The position numbers and the translations under genes are program-made. From Streptococcus vestibularis ATCC 49124 (lineage in GTDB: Bacteria; Bacillota; Bacilli; Lactobacillales; Streptococcaceae), in contig NZ_GL831112.1 in the NCBI RefSeq assembly GCF_000188295.1, positions 316,871 through 327,086 of the forward strand: 10,216 nucleotides of DNA. Reading direction: 5' to 3'. The notes under the pieces were generated by a model that saw only the letters and a list, made by a program, of their open reading frames with translations, ran no database searches and was not told where the DNA came from. Below are positions 1 through 6,647 of the stretch, piece after piece (positions within the stretch are counted from its first letter, which is position 1; every line of letters starts with the position of its first letter).

Positions 1-33
1 TTTTGACTATGCTTAAAAATTTGAAAGTAGCAA

Positions 34-55
34 AACTGAGAAAGTTTTCTCAGTT
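34..55 (-). terminator. Terminator of the decayed CPBP protease gene
   Basis: A 10-bp perfect inverted repeat (arms 34-43 and 46-55, centre GT) is followed on the minus strand by TTTTG. It overlaps the gene's TAA stop (54-56). The short U-run makes it a modest intrinsic terminator. Nothing else is recognisable in bases 1-33. Confidence 0.55.
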
Positions 56-540
56 ACATCGGAGTAGTTATGACTAGGATTGTAGCACCTAAGGTGTAAA
101 GATTCCATAAAACATGAAGTGTGATACTTGCAGATAAGTTTTCTCTTTTTTGGTAGACCATAGAGAGAGCCAAGCCCATTCCAATATAGAGGAAGAGGTG
201 GGCAAGGTTGATAGGCATATGGAATAGGAAAAAGAGACTGGTACTCACTAAAGCAGTAACTATCGAATAAGGAGCCAACTAAGGGCAAACCGACTTACGA
301 AAGAGTAGTTCTTGCAAGAAGGCAGTAATCATCATGCTAATGGCTACTGGGAGGATAGACGTTGTCGTAAGAGTTCTTTGAAGTTCCGCATGGTAGTTGG
401 TGTGGGTCGGTAGCATAAGATTGCTCCCAATAACTCTCATCAAAAAATAAGAACAAACCCCCAAGTAGTAAAAAGAATCCCTGATAGGTATGTCTAAACG
501 CCAAATAATTGACGAAAGTTTTCAGAGTCTTTATTATATT
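54..540 (-). pseudogene. CPBP-family intramembrane metalloprotease (CAAX protease-like), broken
   Basis: The three CPBP motifs are visible in one frame: QELLFR (the EExxxR motif with its first Glu as Gln), FFLFH (FxxxH) and HVLWN (HxxxN), within hydrophobic segments. In the family these residues bind the metal in a multi-pass membrane protease, often tied to bacteriocin self-immunity or prenyl-protein processing. Two lesions are seen. A TAG stop at 281-279 separates motif 1 from motifs 2 and 3, with the same frame continuing after it. The N-terminal part (KTFVNYLAFRHTYQGFFLLL, then GGLFLF) lies in a different frame and joins the rest if one T is removed from the T6 run at 447-442. No credible start codon or SD remains near 530-540, so the N-terminus may also be lost. 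Family and inactivation are well supported; the exact 5' end is not. Confidence 0.75.
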
Positions 541-648
541 CTAAAATGAGGAATAGCTAGTCCTAAGGTAAAGATAATATAATGATTTTCATAATTTATG
601 CGAAAGAAAGTGAAAAAATTACAATCCTATTTTTTCTTAGGAAAATTC

Positions 649-677
649 TTGTCACACAGACTCTTTTTGGATAAAAT
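649..677 (+). promoter_or_regulatory. Promoter of the cppA operon
   Basis: The -35 TTGTCA (649-654) and -10 TAAAAT (672-677) are separated by 17 bp, close to sigma-A consensus. Transcription should begin near 684. That leaves too short a leader for the ATG at 686 and supports the ATG at 698. The intergenic stretch 541-648 holds little else: a 7-bp inverted pair (561-567 with 636-642) and AT-rich sequence. Confidence 0.7.
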
Positions 678-697
678 AGAAAAGAATGGAGGGTGTC

Positions 698-1453
698 ATG
701 ACGCAATCAGGGAATTTTAAGTTTCACACACCAATTTTTCGTGTGAATAATAGACAAGAAAATATCGATTTTTACCAAAATACGTTAGGATTTAAGCTTT
801 TGACTGAGGAAAATGCTCTTGCTGTCTTCACTGACTGGACAGAACGTAACTCACTTTTTGTAATTGAGGAGTCTCCAGCTTACCGTTGTCGTGCAGTTGA
901 AGGTCCTAAGAAAATTAATAAAGTGGTCATTAAGGTTTCAAATCCACTTGAGATTGAGTACCTTTTGGCGCGTGATGTTCATCAAGCTAAGGCTATTTTC
1001 CAAGGGGAAAATGGTTACGCTTTTGAGACTATCTCACCAGAAAATGGTCTTATTTTGGTGCATGCTGAAGATGATTTATCAACTTTAAAGACAGTCGAGT
1101 ACGCAGATGTTGAAGAAAAAGAAGATTTCAAAGGAGTTTCAGACTTTACTGTTCAGTCTTTGACTTTGAATGTTGTTGATACGGTTCAAGCGGCTTTTTT
1201 CTACGATAATCTGTTTGGCGAAGAATTGCCTTTATCTATCCACTTTGAAAAGGCAGAAGGTCCTGACCTTCAAGTAAGTCCAGACCAAACTTGGGATTTG
1301 GAAATTCTAGAATTTAAGGTAGCTGAGGACTATGATTTGGCTGTCTTGCATGAGAAACTTGACAAGGAACAGTTCTCAAGTTATTTAGATCCTAAAGGAA
1401 GTCTACTTGCACTGACTGATATGAGTAATATTGAGGTTTGGTTAACAAAATAA
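698..1453 (+). CDS. cppA: CppA family protein (VOC/glyoxalase fold, C3-degrading proteinase homologue)
   Basis: This encodes 251 residues and matches streptococcal CppA from end to end. The N-terminal CppA_N half (about 7-130) starts at FKFHTPIFRVNN, has a NIDFYQNTLGFKL glyoxalase-like helix/turn, and ends with HAEDD at 122-126. A CppA_C half follows (about 150-251, SLTLNVV to IEVWLTK). The family is annotated as complement C3-degrading proteinase in pathogenic streptococci, but the fold is that of vicinal-oxygen-chelate proteins, so the true biochemistry is uncertain. There is no signal peptide. The start at 698 is preferred over the in-frame ATG at 686 because GGAGGG (688-693) sits 4 bases upstream of it and the predicted transcript starts near 684. 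It is the first gene of the operon, and its TAA overlaps the next ATG by one base. Confidence 0.88.
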   Translation: MTQSGNFKFHTPIFRVNNRQENIDFYQNTLGFKLLTEENALAVFTDWTERNSLFVIEESPAYRCRAVEGPKKINKVVIKVSNPLEIEYLLARDVHQAKAIFQGENGYAFETISPENGLILVHAEDDLSTLKTVEYADVEEKEDFKGVSDFTVQSLTLNVVDTVQAAFFYDNLFGEELPLSIHFEKAEGPDLQVSPDQTWDLEILEFKVAEDYDLAVLHEKLDKEQFSSYLDPKGSLLALTDMSNIEVWLTK

Positions 1454-2400
1454 TGACTAATTTCAAACAAACATTGTTAACAATTACAGACTATATCAAG
1501 GCTGACATCTTCCCGGGTGCCAGCCTTGCACTTTATGATGGAAAGAATTGGCAAGAGTACTATTGTGGTACTCAGGATGGCAAGAATCCAGTAACTCCAG
1601 ATTTAACCTATGATCTAGCTAGTGTCTCTAAGGTGGTGGGAGTTGGGACTCTTTGTATCTTCTACTTACAGTCAGGAAAACTGGATTTGGATGAGAAGTT
1701 GTCCACCTATTATCCTGAAGTAGCAGACAAGACGCTAACCCTTCGTCAGCTTCTTTCTCATAGTAGCGGAATTGATCCTTTTATTCCAAATCGTGATGAA
1801 TTAGACCAAAAGGGCTTGATTGCTGCAATAAATGCCATCAAAGTTAAGTCTGATAAACCATTCTTGTATACAGATATTAACTTTATTCTCCTGGGGTTGA
1901 TGCTTGAGAAATTATCTGGACAAACTCTGGATAAGCTCTTTGACATAGAGATTTTTCAACAGTTTGGTATGTTTGAAACACGGTTTGGGCCAGTTGAGCT
2001 TGCTGTTCCAACTGTTGAGGGAGTTCCGGGAGGAACTGTTCACGATCCCAAGGCTCGAGTGCTCAAAGAGCACACAGGTTCAGCAGGTCTCTTTTCAACC
2101 CTAAAGGACTTGGAAATCTTTGTTAACCATTATTTGAAGGATGATTTTGCTAAAAATCTGACGCAAAATATCAGTCAATCCAAGAAGGAGCGTAGTGTCG
2201 CGTGGGACCTTCAAGGCGATTGGCTTATTCATACTGGTTATACAGGTACCTTTGTGCTTATCAATATCCCTCGTCAACGTGCGGGGATTTTCCTCAGTAA
2301 TCGTACCTATTACAAGGATGAGAGGGCTCAATGGATCAAGGACAGAGATATTTTGATTGAGATAATGAAGAAGGAGTTGGTTTGTGAAACGGTCGAGTAG
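1453..2400 (+). CDS. Serine hydrolase, beta-lactamase class C / D-Ala-D-Ala carboxypeptidase fold
   Basis: This encodes 315 residues with the penicillin-recognising enzyme motifs in order: S57-V-S-K60 (nucleophile and general base), the LLSHSSG segment at 100-106, Y139-T-D followed by N143 (the Y-x-N region, in the YxDxN form seen in esterase-like members), and HTGYTG near the C-terminus (the KTG equivalent). This is PF00144. Members are esterases, peptidases or peptidoglycan-related carboxypeptidases, and the substrate cannot be read from sequence. There is no signal peptide or TM segment, so it is probably cytoplasmic, which argues against a classical penicillin-binding protein. The start is the ATG overlapping the cppA stop (TAATG). 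There is no close SD, so translation is probably coupled to cppA. A TTG start at 1438 is in frame but less likely. The 3' end overlaps the next ORF. Confidence 0.85.
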   Translation: MTNFKQTLLTITDYIKADIFPGASLALYDGKNWQEYYCGTQDGKNPVTPDLTYDLASVSKVVGVGTLCIFYLQSGKLDLDEKLSTYYPEVADKTLTLRQLLSHSSGIDPFIPNRDELDQKGLIAAINAIKVKSDKPFLYTDINFILLGLMLEKLSGQTLDKLFDIEIFQQFGMFETRFGPVELAVPTVEGVPGGTVHDPKARVLKEHTGSAGLFSTLKDLEIFVNHYLKDDFAKNLTQNISQSKKERSVAWDLQGDWLIHTGYTGTFVLINIPRQRAGIFLSNRTYYKDERAQWIKDRDILIEIMKKELVCETVE

Positions 2401-2581
2401 ACACTCTAAGAAAAGAAAGCTTGTCTCTTACTTTTTTGGTCTACATGGAAATTTTGCTCCTTCTTTTTATAGGGGTGAAATACTGGAAAAAATAACAGAA
2501 ATATTAAAAGCAGGAGAAAATGTGGCAGTTCTTGCTATCGAGCATGGCTATTCTATATTTTCAACAAAAGAAGAAGCTTAA
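2384..2581 (+). CDS. Small basic hypothetical protein, possibly frameshift-altered
   Basis: This 65-residue ORF starts at GTG 2384, with AAGGAG at 2371-2376 (7-base spacing) and overlapping the hydrolase by 17 bases. The N-terminus is very basic (KRSSRHSKKRKL); the C-terminus ends FSTKEEA. I do not recognise the family. In the +1 frame, bases 2418-2489 encode a near-ideal membrane helix (LTFLVYMEILLLLFIGVKYW) ending in WKK. It would join the basic N-terminus and the ITEILKAGENVAVLAIEHGY tail if one A were gained near 2416 and one lost near 2490. The ORF may therefore be an altered single-pass membrane protein whose helix was swapped for out-of-frame sequence. Good SD, operon position and terminator support expression. 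Function unknown. Confidence 0.55.
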   Translation: MKRSSRHSKKRKLVSYFFGLHGNFAPSFYRGEILEKITEILKAGENVAVLAIEHGYSIFSTKEEA

Positions 2582-2609
2582 GCAGTTGACCTACTGCTTA
2601 AGCTTTTTT
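2574..2609 (+). terminator. Terminator between convergent genes, probably bidirectional
   Basis: A perfect 13-bp stem (2574-2586 with 2593-2605) has a 6-base loop and a T-run (2604-2609). On the minus strand the same stem is followed by CTTCTTTT, so it can also end the GNAT transcript. The stop codons of both convergent genes (TAA 2579-2581 on plus, TAA 2600-2598 on minus) lie inside the two stem arms. Confidence 0.85.
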
Positions 2610-3051
2610 ACTTATTAAGGATTTTTCAACCGTGATGTGTTGGATACCAGCTTCTTCGAAGATTTGGCCGACTTCTTGATAGCCATTATTGAGATAGAAC
2701 TTAAGTGCCCCTAGTTGAGCATGGAGAGAAATAGATTTGAAGCTCTGCTCTTGAGCGAAATCTTCAGCCTCTTTTAGGAGGATGCTACCCAGACCTTGAC
2801 CTTGGTAGTCGTCAAGCACGGCCATACGTTGGAGTGTAACTTGTGTCCAGTCTATGTTAGGAAGTAGGCGTACGGTTGCTGTAGCCTGGCCCTTGGCATC
2901 ATAGAGGACAAAGTGAATGCAGTAGGCTTCATTGGCATCTATCTCGATGGAGCGCGGAACTCCTTGGCCCTTAACGAAAAACGGTGTTTCGAATAGCCAC
3001 AGCATCTAGATAAGTCTCTGAAAGTGTATCTCTTGTATGTTTGATAATCAT
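2598..3051 (-). pseudogene. GNAT-family N-acetyltransferase, frameshifted in a T-run
   Basis: From ATG 3051 the first frame gives MIIKHTRDTLSETY and then LDAVAIRNTVF, and stops at TAA two codons later. The second frame continues exactly there as FVKGQGVPRSIEIDANEAYC. Together they form the standard IRxxVFVxxQGVPxxxExD start of ElaA/YjcF-like GNAT proteins. Removing one T from the T5 run (2981-2977) restores a 150-residue protein. Downstream, acetyl-CoA-binding motif A is intact (LDDYQGQGLGSILL), as is the typical LHAQLGALKFYLNNGYQ block. In the family these enzymes transfer acetyl from acetyl-CoA to an amine; the substrate is unknown. The later half is open from an internal start-like codon, but that product would lack the N-terminal strand. 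A sequencing error is a possible alternative to a real mutation. Confidence 0.75.
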
Positions 3052-3057
3052 AGGAAT

Positions 3058-3087
3058 AGTGTAGCAAAGATTTTAGTCTATCGTCAA
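3058..3087 (-). promoter_or_regulatory. Possible promoter of the GNAT gene, giving a leaderless transcript
   Basis: On the minus strand, TTGACG (3087-3082) is followed after 18 bp by TACACT (3063-3058). It lies directly downstream of the carbonic anhydrase terminator. The expected start point falls at about 3051, the A of the GNAT ATG, and no SD is visible before that ATG. The -10 is a weak match. Confidence 0.4.
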
Positions 3088-3091
3088 TGAG

Positions 3092-3127
3092 AAAAAGCTT
3101 GATGAGAGGAGTAGTCACCAAGCTTTT
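3092..3127 (-). terminator. Terminator of the carbonic anhydrase gene
   Basis: On the minus strand, AAAAGCTTG (3127-3119) pairs with CAAGCTTTT (3101-3093): a 9-bp stem with a 17-base loop, ending in a run of five T. It starts 8 bases after the TAA stop at 3138-3136. Confidence 0.7.
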
Positions 3128-3135
3128 GATAGGTT

Positions 3136-3804
3136 TTATTCTTTAATTTTTTTGCCGTTTGCATCTTGGATAGGACGGTTGTTTTCAAATCCAAGAGCTT
3201 GGGTGAATTCTTCCACCTGTTCCTTACTAACAGTTTCTTGGCTTTTGAAGACAATCCAGTTAACGCCTTCAGTACAAGGCGGTGTTGTCAATGAGACTTC
3301 AAAGTTGCAATAGACCTTGTTTTCAGGATAGAAATCATCAAGTGAGATAGCCTGAGATAAATCCGTTTCAGTATTAGTGGCCTGAGGCATTTTATCCCAG
3401 CTTAATTGCAAGGCTTGGTTTTTATCTCCATAGTTATAGAGAACTGAGAGAACTGCGATTTTTCCATTATACGTCTTGTAGACGAAATGCCCTACAAGAG
3501 TATAGGTTTTGCCATCTAGTTCATTCTCAACTTGGCCTTCTGATTCTTGATTATTAAGGTTTAGTTCTGGGAGATCAACGTTCTCAGCTCCGGTGATATT
3601 AATGTGAGATTGTTCCTTATCCGCCTTGCTGAGTTTATAATCTTTAGAAAGGTCACCCCAATGTTCAGGACTAGTTATACCCGCATAGCTCCATTGGACT
3701 TCTTGAGGCTTAGAGGTTTTACTTTGAGTTTCAGACTGGCAGGCTACGAGTAGGATGGTACCGGCTATAAGAGACAATAATCCAATTAGCTTAAAACTTT
3801 TCTT
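3136..3804 (-). pseudogene. Alpha-class carbonic anhydrase lipoprotein, start codon and active site lost
   Basis: Read from 3804 the frame encodes 222 residues: a lipoprotein signal (KSFKLIGLLSLIAGTILLVA then Cys22; lipobox LVAC) and alpha-CA landmarks WSYAG, EHWGDLS, QSHINI (usually QSPINI), GHFVYK, LSVLYNYG, SLTTPPCTEGVNW and RPIQDANGK. Family members hydrate CO2 at a zinc held by three His. Two defects are visible. First, the codon 6 bases after the strong SD GGAGG (3815-3811) is AAG (3804-3802) where ATG is expected; the next start-like codon, TTG 3777, is 33 bases from the SD and would remove the charged signal-peptide N-terminus. Second, the region that should hold NNGH through the HFH zinc ligands is missing: VEN runs straight into ELDGKTYTLVGHF near 3521-3528. 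Roughly 35 residues are gone, leaving only the third ligand. The protein cannot be a working carbonic anhydrase. Confidence 0.82.
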
Positions 3805-3843
3805 AGTTATCCTCCCTATATGCTTTTATTTTTCGACATGTAT

Positions 3844-3872
3844 GCTAGTTAACACGTTATTTGTAAACTAGC
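3844..3872. repeat. Inverted repeat in the carbonic anhydrase leader
   Basis: Arms of 10 bases (3844-3853 and 3863-3872) match at 9 positions around a 9-base loop (core GCTAGTT / AACTAGC). It lies 30-60 bases upstream of the SD. It could be an operator or an mRNA hairpin; there is no U-run, so it is not a terminator. Confidence 0.4.
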
Positions 3873-3953
3873 AGTCAGATGGTGACAGAGTCTTAGTTCT
3901 TTGAGCTACTTCTGAGAATGAAGTGTCTGGAGAAACCAAACAGAAACGCTTTT

Positions 3954-3982
3954 ATTTTATAGCTAATATGAAAGAAAGTAAA
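3954..3982 (-). promoter_or_regulatory. Probable promoter of the carbonic anhydrase gene
   Basis: On the minus strand, TTTACT (3982-3977) and TAAAAT (3959-3954) are spaced by 17 bp. The start point would be near 3947, giving a leader of about 140 bases. A partial cre-like core (AAAAGCGTTT) sits at the predicted start point but lacks the outer bases. The rest of the gap between the gene and the pflB terminator is AT-rich without genes. Confidence 0.45.
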
Positions 3983-4020
3983 TTATAGTTTTTTTAGAAA
4001 ATTATAATTAAAAATAAGTG

Positions 4021-4059
4021 TTTTACAAAAAGAAAAGAACTCGCTATTGCGAGCTCTTT
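4021..4059 (-). terminator. Terminator of pflB
   Basis: On the minus strand an 11-bp stem with one G-U pair (4059-4049 with 4044-4034) and a 4-base loop is followed by TCTTTTTG. It lies 8 bases after the pflB stop. Confidence 0.85.
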
Positions 4060-4066
4060 ATTCATT

Positions 4067-6379
4067 TTATCCCAAAGCATCATCCATTGAAAGAACTTCG
4101 TGGAAGACACGTTGTGTCAATTCAGTTTTTTGTTCTGGAGTGAGGTATTTAGTGTTTACACAGTATCCAGAGATACGTACGATAACATCTTCACCGCTCA
4201 TGATCTTTTCGTAAACATCTGACAAGTCCATAACGTTTAAGTTAACGTGTTGTCCACCGTTTTCAAAGTAACCATCAAGGATTGTTACCAAGTTGTCAAC
4301 TTGTTCGTCACGAGTTTTACCAAGAGCACGAGGTGATACTTGAGTTGTCAATGAGATACCGTCAGCTGCGTAACCAAAGTCAAGGCTTGCAAGCGAGTTC
4401 AAGTTTTGCAACCATCCACCTTTAGCTTTGTTAGATGGGTTAGCACCTGGTGAGAAGAATTCAAGTTTAGACAAGTTCACTGAACCATCTTCGTTGAGGT
4501 ATACCCCTTTGTGAACTGGAGAGTTACCAGTTTGTTTAGAGTAAGCAACGTTTGAAGTGATTGTAAGAAGTGAAACCGTAGCTTCGGCATCTTTGTAGAG
4601 TTTGTGGCTACGAAGACGAGTAGTGTAAGCTTCGATCAACCATTCTGCCAATTCGTTTGAACGTGGGTCATCTTCACCCCAACGTGGGTATTCACCGATT
4701 GTTTCGTAGTCGTAGATGTAGCCATCTTCGTCACGGATTGGTTTAACTGTAGCGTACTTGATAGCTGACAATGTATCAACAGTATTTGCGAAACCACAGA
4801 TACCGAATCCCATGTTAGCACGTTGTTTAGTTGGCAAGAAGGCCATTTGAACAGCTTCGTAGTTGTACTTATCAGTCATGTAGTGGATGATGTTAAGGGC
4901 ATCTACGTAAGTGTCAGTCAACCAGTCAAGAGATTTTTCGAAGTTAGCTTTAACAGTGTCAAAGTCAAGAACTTCATCACGGACTGGCTCGATGTCAAAT
5001 ACTTTGTAGTCTTTATGAACATCGTCGTAACCACCGTTCAAACCAGTAAGAAGGGCTTTAAGTACGTTAACACGAGCACCGAAGTATTGGATGTTGTGGC
5101 GTTGTTCTTCGTTTTCTGGGTCAAGTGGTGATACACAACATGAGATACAGCTCATTTCACCGTATCCGTCTTTAGCCATAGTAGTTACACCTTCGTATTG
5201 GATAGAAGAGTGTTTGTGGCTCATGTGCATACAGTAGCGACGGAATGAGTAAGGCAATTTGTCAGTCCAAAGAACTGTCAAGTTTGGTTCTGGAGAGTTA
5301 CCGATGTTGTCAAGAGTGTTCAAGAAACGGTAGTCCATCTTAGTAACACGGTGACGACCGTCAGCCCCCATACCAGCCATAGAAGTTGTGATGAATGTTG
5401 GGTCACCTGAGTACAATTGGTCGTAAGCTTTTGTACGAGCAAACTTAACTGTACGAAGTTTCATAACGAAATCATCAACAAATTCTTGGATTTCTGATTC
5501 AGTGTAAGTACCACGAGCAAGGTCACGTTCTGCGTATACGTCAAGGACGATTGGCACACGACCAAGTGAAGTAGCGGCACCGTTGATCACACGACATACT
5601 GCCATGAAGGCGATGTTTGTCCATTGGATAGCTTCTTTAGTATCGAAGGCTGGACGACGAACATCTACACCATAAAGGTCACCAAGGCGAACAACGTCTT
5701 GAAGTGCTTGATATTGAAGGTTAACTTCTTCACGAAGACGGATAGTTTCTTCGTCGATTTCTTTGATAGCATTCCAGTCGTTAACTTTTTCTTGCATCAA
5801 GTAGTCAGCACCGTAAAGGGCAAGACGAGCGTAAACCCCGATGATACGTCCACGTGAGTAAGCATCTGGAAGACCAGTAACTGTGTGAGCGTGACGTGCA
5901 CGACGGATGTTTGAAGTGTAAGCACGGAAGATACCATCGTTAACTGTAGTCACGTATTTTGTGAAAATTTCGTGTACAGCTGGGTCTGGTTCATAACCGT
6001 GTTCTTTCAAGGCAGTTTCCGCCATACGAATACCACCTTTAGGCATGAAGTTCAATTTGAAGAGCTCATCATTTTGGATACCATAGATAAGTTCATCTTC
6101 TTTTGAAATGTATCCTGCGTCAATGTCAGCGATTGAAGTTGGACGAGTATCCATTGGGAAGCGTCCTTCAGCTTCATAGCCTGCTTTAGTTTCATCTACG
6201 ATTTTTTTAATTTTTAGGGAGCGTTCAGTTGGTCCTGCAAGGAAGCTTTCGTCACCATCATAAGGTGTGTAGTTTGCTTGAACGAAACGTGAAACGCTAG
6301 CTTTTTCTTTCCAGTCAGTTCCTTTAAAGCCTTCCCACGCTTTTTCAAAAACATCTGTGTTAGTTTTAACCGTTGCCAT
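4067..6379 (-). CDS. pflB: Formate acetyltransferase (pyruvate formate-lyase)
   Basis: This encodes 770 residues, full length for streptococcal PFL. The enzyme converts pyruvate and CoA to acetyl-CoA and formate in the anaerobic cytoplasm, feeding mixed-acid fermentation. It needs a separate activase (PflA), not in this window, to place a glycyl radical. The PFL barrel domain spans roughly residues 1-630 and contains the catalytic pair Cys414-Cys415 in SCISCCVSP. The C-terminal glycine-radical domain carries Gly738 in RISGYC, 33 residues from the end. The start ATG at 6379 has an SD (GGAG, 9 bases upstream), and the N-terminus [20 protein letters not shown] is typical. It is monocistronic: its own promoter with a cre site (6436-6464) and its own terminator. 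Codon use is highly biased, as expected for an abundant glycolytic protein. It is divergent from dinB. Confidence 0.98.
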   Translation of the reverse strand: MATVKTNTDVFEKAWEGFKGTDWKEKASVSRFVQANYTPYDGDESFLAGPTERSLKIKKIVDETKAGYEAEGRFPMDTRPTSIADIDAGYISKEDELIYGIQNDELFKLNFMPKGGIRMAETALKEHGYEPDPAVHEIFTKYVTTVNDGIFRAYTSNIRRARHAHTVTGLPDAYSRGRIIGVYARLALYGADYLMQEKVNDWNAIKEIDEETIRLREEVNLQYQALQDVVRLGDLYGVDVRRPAFDTKEAIQWTNIAFMAVCRVINGAATSLGRVPIVLDVYAERDLARGTYTESEIQEFVDDFVMKLRTVKFARTKAYDQLYSGDPTFITTSMAGMGADGRHRVTKMDYRFLNTLDNIGNSPEPNLTVLWTDKLPYSFRRYCMHMSHKHSSIQYEGVTTMAKDGYGEMSCISCCVSPLDPENEEQRHNIQYFGARVNVLKALLTGLNGGYDDVHKDYKVFDIEPVRDEVLDFDTVKANFEKSLDWLTDTYVDALNIIHYMTDKYNYEAVQMAFLPTKQRANMGFGICGFANTVDTLSAIKYATVKPIRDEDGYIYDYETIGEYPRWGEDDPRSNELAEWLIEAYTTRLRSHKLYKDAEATVSLLTITSNVAYSKQTGNSPVHKGVYLNEDGSVNLSKLEFFSPGANPSNKAKGGWLQNLNSLASLDFGYAADGISLTTQVSPRALGKTRDEQVDNLVTILDGYFENGGQHVNLNVMDLSDVYEKIMSGEDVIVRISGYCVNTKYLTPEQKTELTQRVFHEVLSMDDALG

Positions 6380-6435
6380 AGTTTGGATCTCCTATAATTC
6401 TAGTAACAAAATCATCTGTTACATTCTCTAAAAGT

Positions 6436-6464
6436 ATTCTATCACACAGTAACCGCTTACACAA
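6436..6464 (-). promoter_or_regulatory. pflB promoter
   Basis: On the minus strand, TTGTGT (6464-6459) and TAGAAT (6441-6436) are 17 bp apart. The start point is near 6429, giving a leader of about 50 bases. The weak -35 and good -10 suit a regulated promoter. Confidence 0.65.
6448..6461. promoter_or_regulatory. cre site (CcpA operator) in the pflB promoter
   Basis: AGTAACCGCTTACA matches the cre consensus TGTAANCGNTTACA at every defined position except the first; the other strand reads TGTAAGCGGTTACT. It fills the spacer and the end of the -35 of the pflB promoter, so CcpA binding should block RNA polymerase. CcpA control of pfl is known in streptococci; here it is inferred from the site. 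Confidence 0.75.
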
Positions 6465-6494
6465 CTTTAAAACTGCGTTTTTAGAGACATTCTT

Positions 6495-6533
6495 TTATAA
6501 TACAGTTTATAAAACTGAAAATCTGTAGTATAA
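6495..6533. repeat. Nested inverted repeats between pflB and dinB
   Basis: TTATAATACAG (6495-6505) and CTGTAGTATAA (6523-6533) are inverted with one mismatch across 17 bases. Inside and overlapping is CAGTTT-ATA-AAACTG (6503-6517). There is no U-run. It lies 31 bp upstream of the pflB -35 and about 115 bp upstream of dinB, so a shared operator is possible. The regulator is not identifiable. Confidence 0.4.
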
Positions 6534-6610
6534 ATTTCTGTTTTTTGATAGATTTTGGTATTATAGGGGGGAGAGTGCTTTGTAGGCCCAAAGTTTTCTG
6601 TAAAGATCTT

Positions 6611-6616
6611 TATAAT
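6611..6616 (+). promoter_or_regulatory. Possible -10 element of dinB
   Basis: A perfect TATAAT lies 31 bases before the dinB start, but no convincing -35 or extended -10 TG accompanies it. The start point would be near 6623. Apart from this, the repeats at 6495-6533 and the pflB promoter, the region 6380-6630 shows no gene. Confidence 0.4.
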
Positions 6617-6647
6617 GAAACGAATCTGAGAAAGGAGGCAAGAAGCC

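Noticed and set aside
13..288. Open frame on the minus strand over the CPBP gene
   Set aside because: It is out of frame with the CPBP motifs and has no family features; it only shows how one frame stays open beside the TAG lesion.
575..600. Fur/PerR-like imperfect palindrome before cppA
   Set aside because: Several mismatches in AT-rich sequence, and it is about 60 bp or more upstream of the cppA promoter.
686..697. Earlier ATG for cppA at 686
   Set aside because: It would begin about 2 bases after the predicted transcription start, and the SD lies inside and after it.
3978..4005. CodY-like box (AATTTTCTAAAAAAA) upstream of the carbonic anhydrase gene
   Set aside because: It has three mismatches in 15 in very AT-rich DNA, so chance is a sufficient explanation.
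4823..5857. Plus-strand open frames opposite pflB (4823-5131 and 5624-5857)
   Set aside because: They are antisense shadows of a highly codon-biased gene, with no SD and no recognisable protein.
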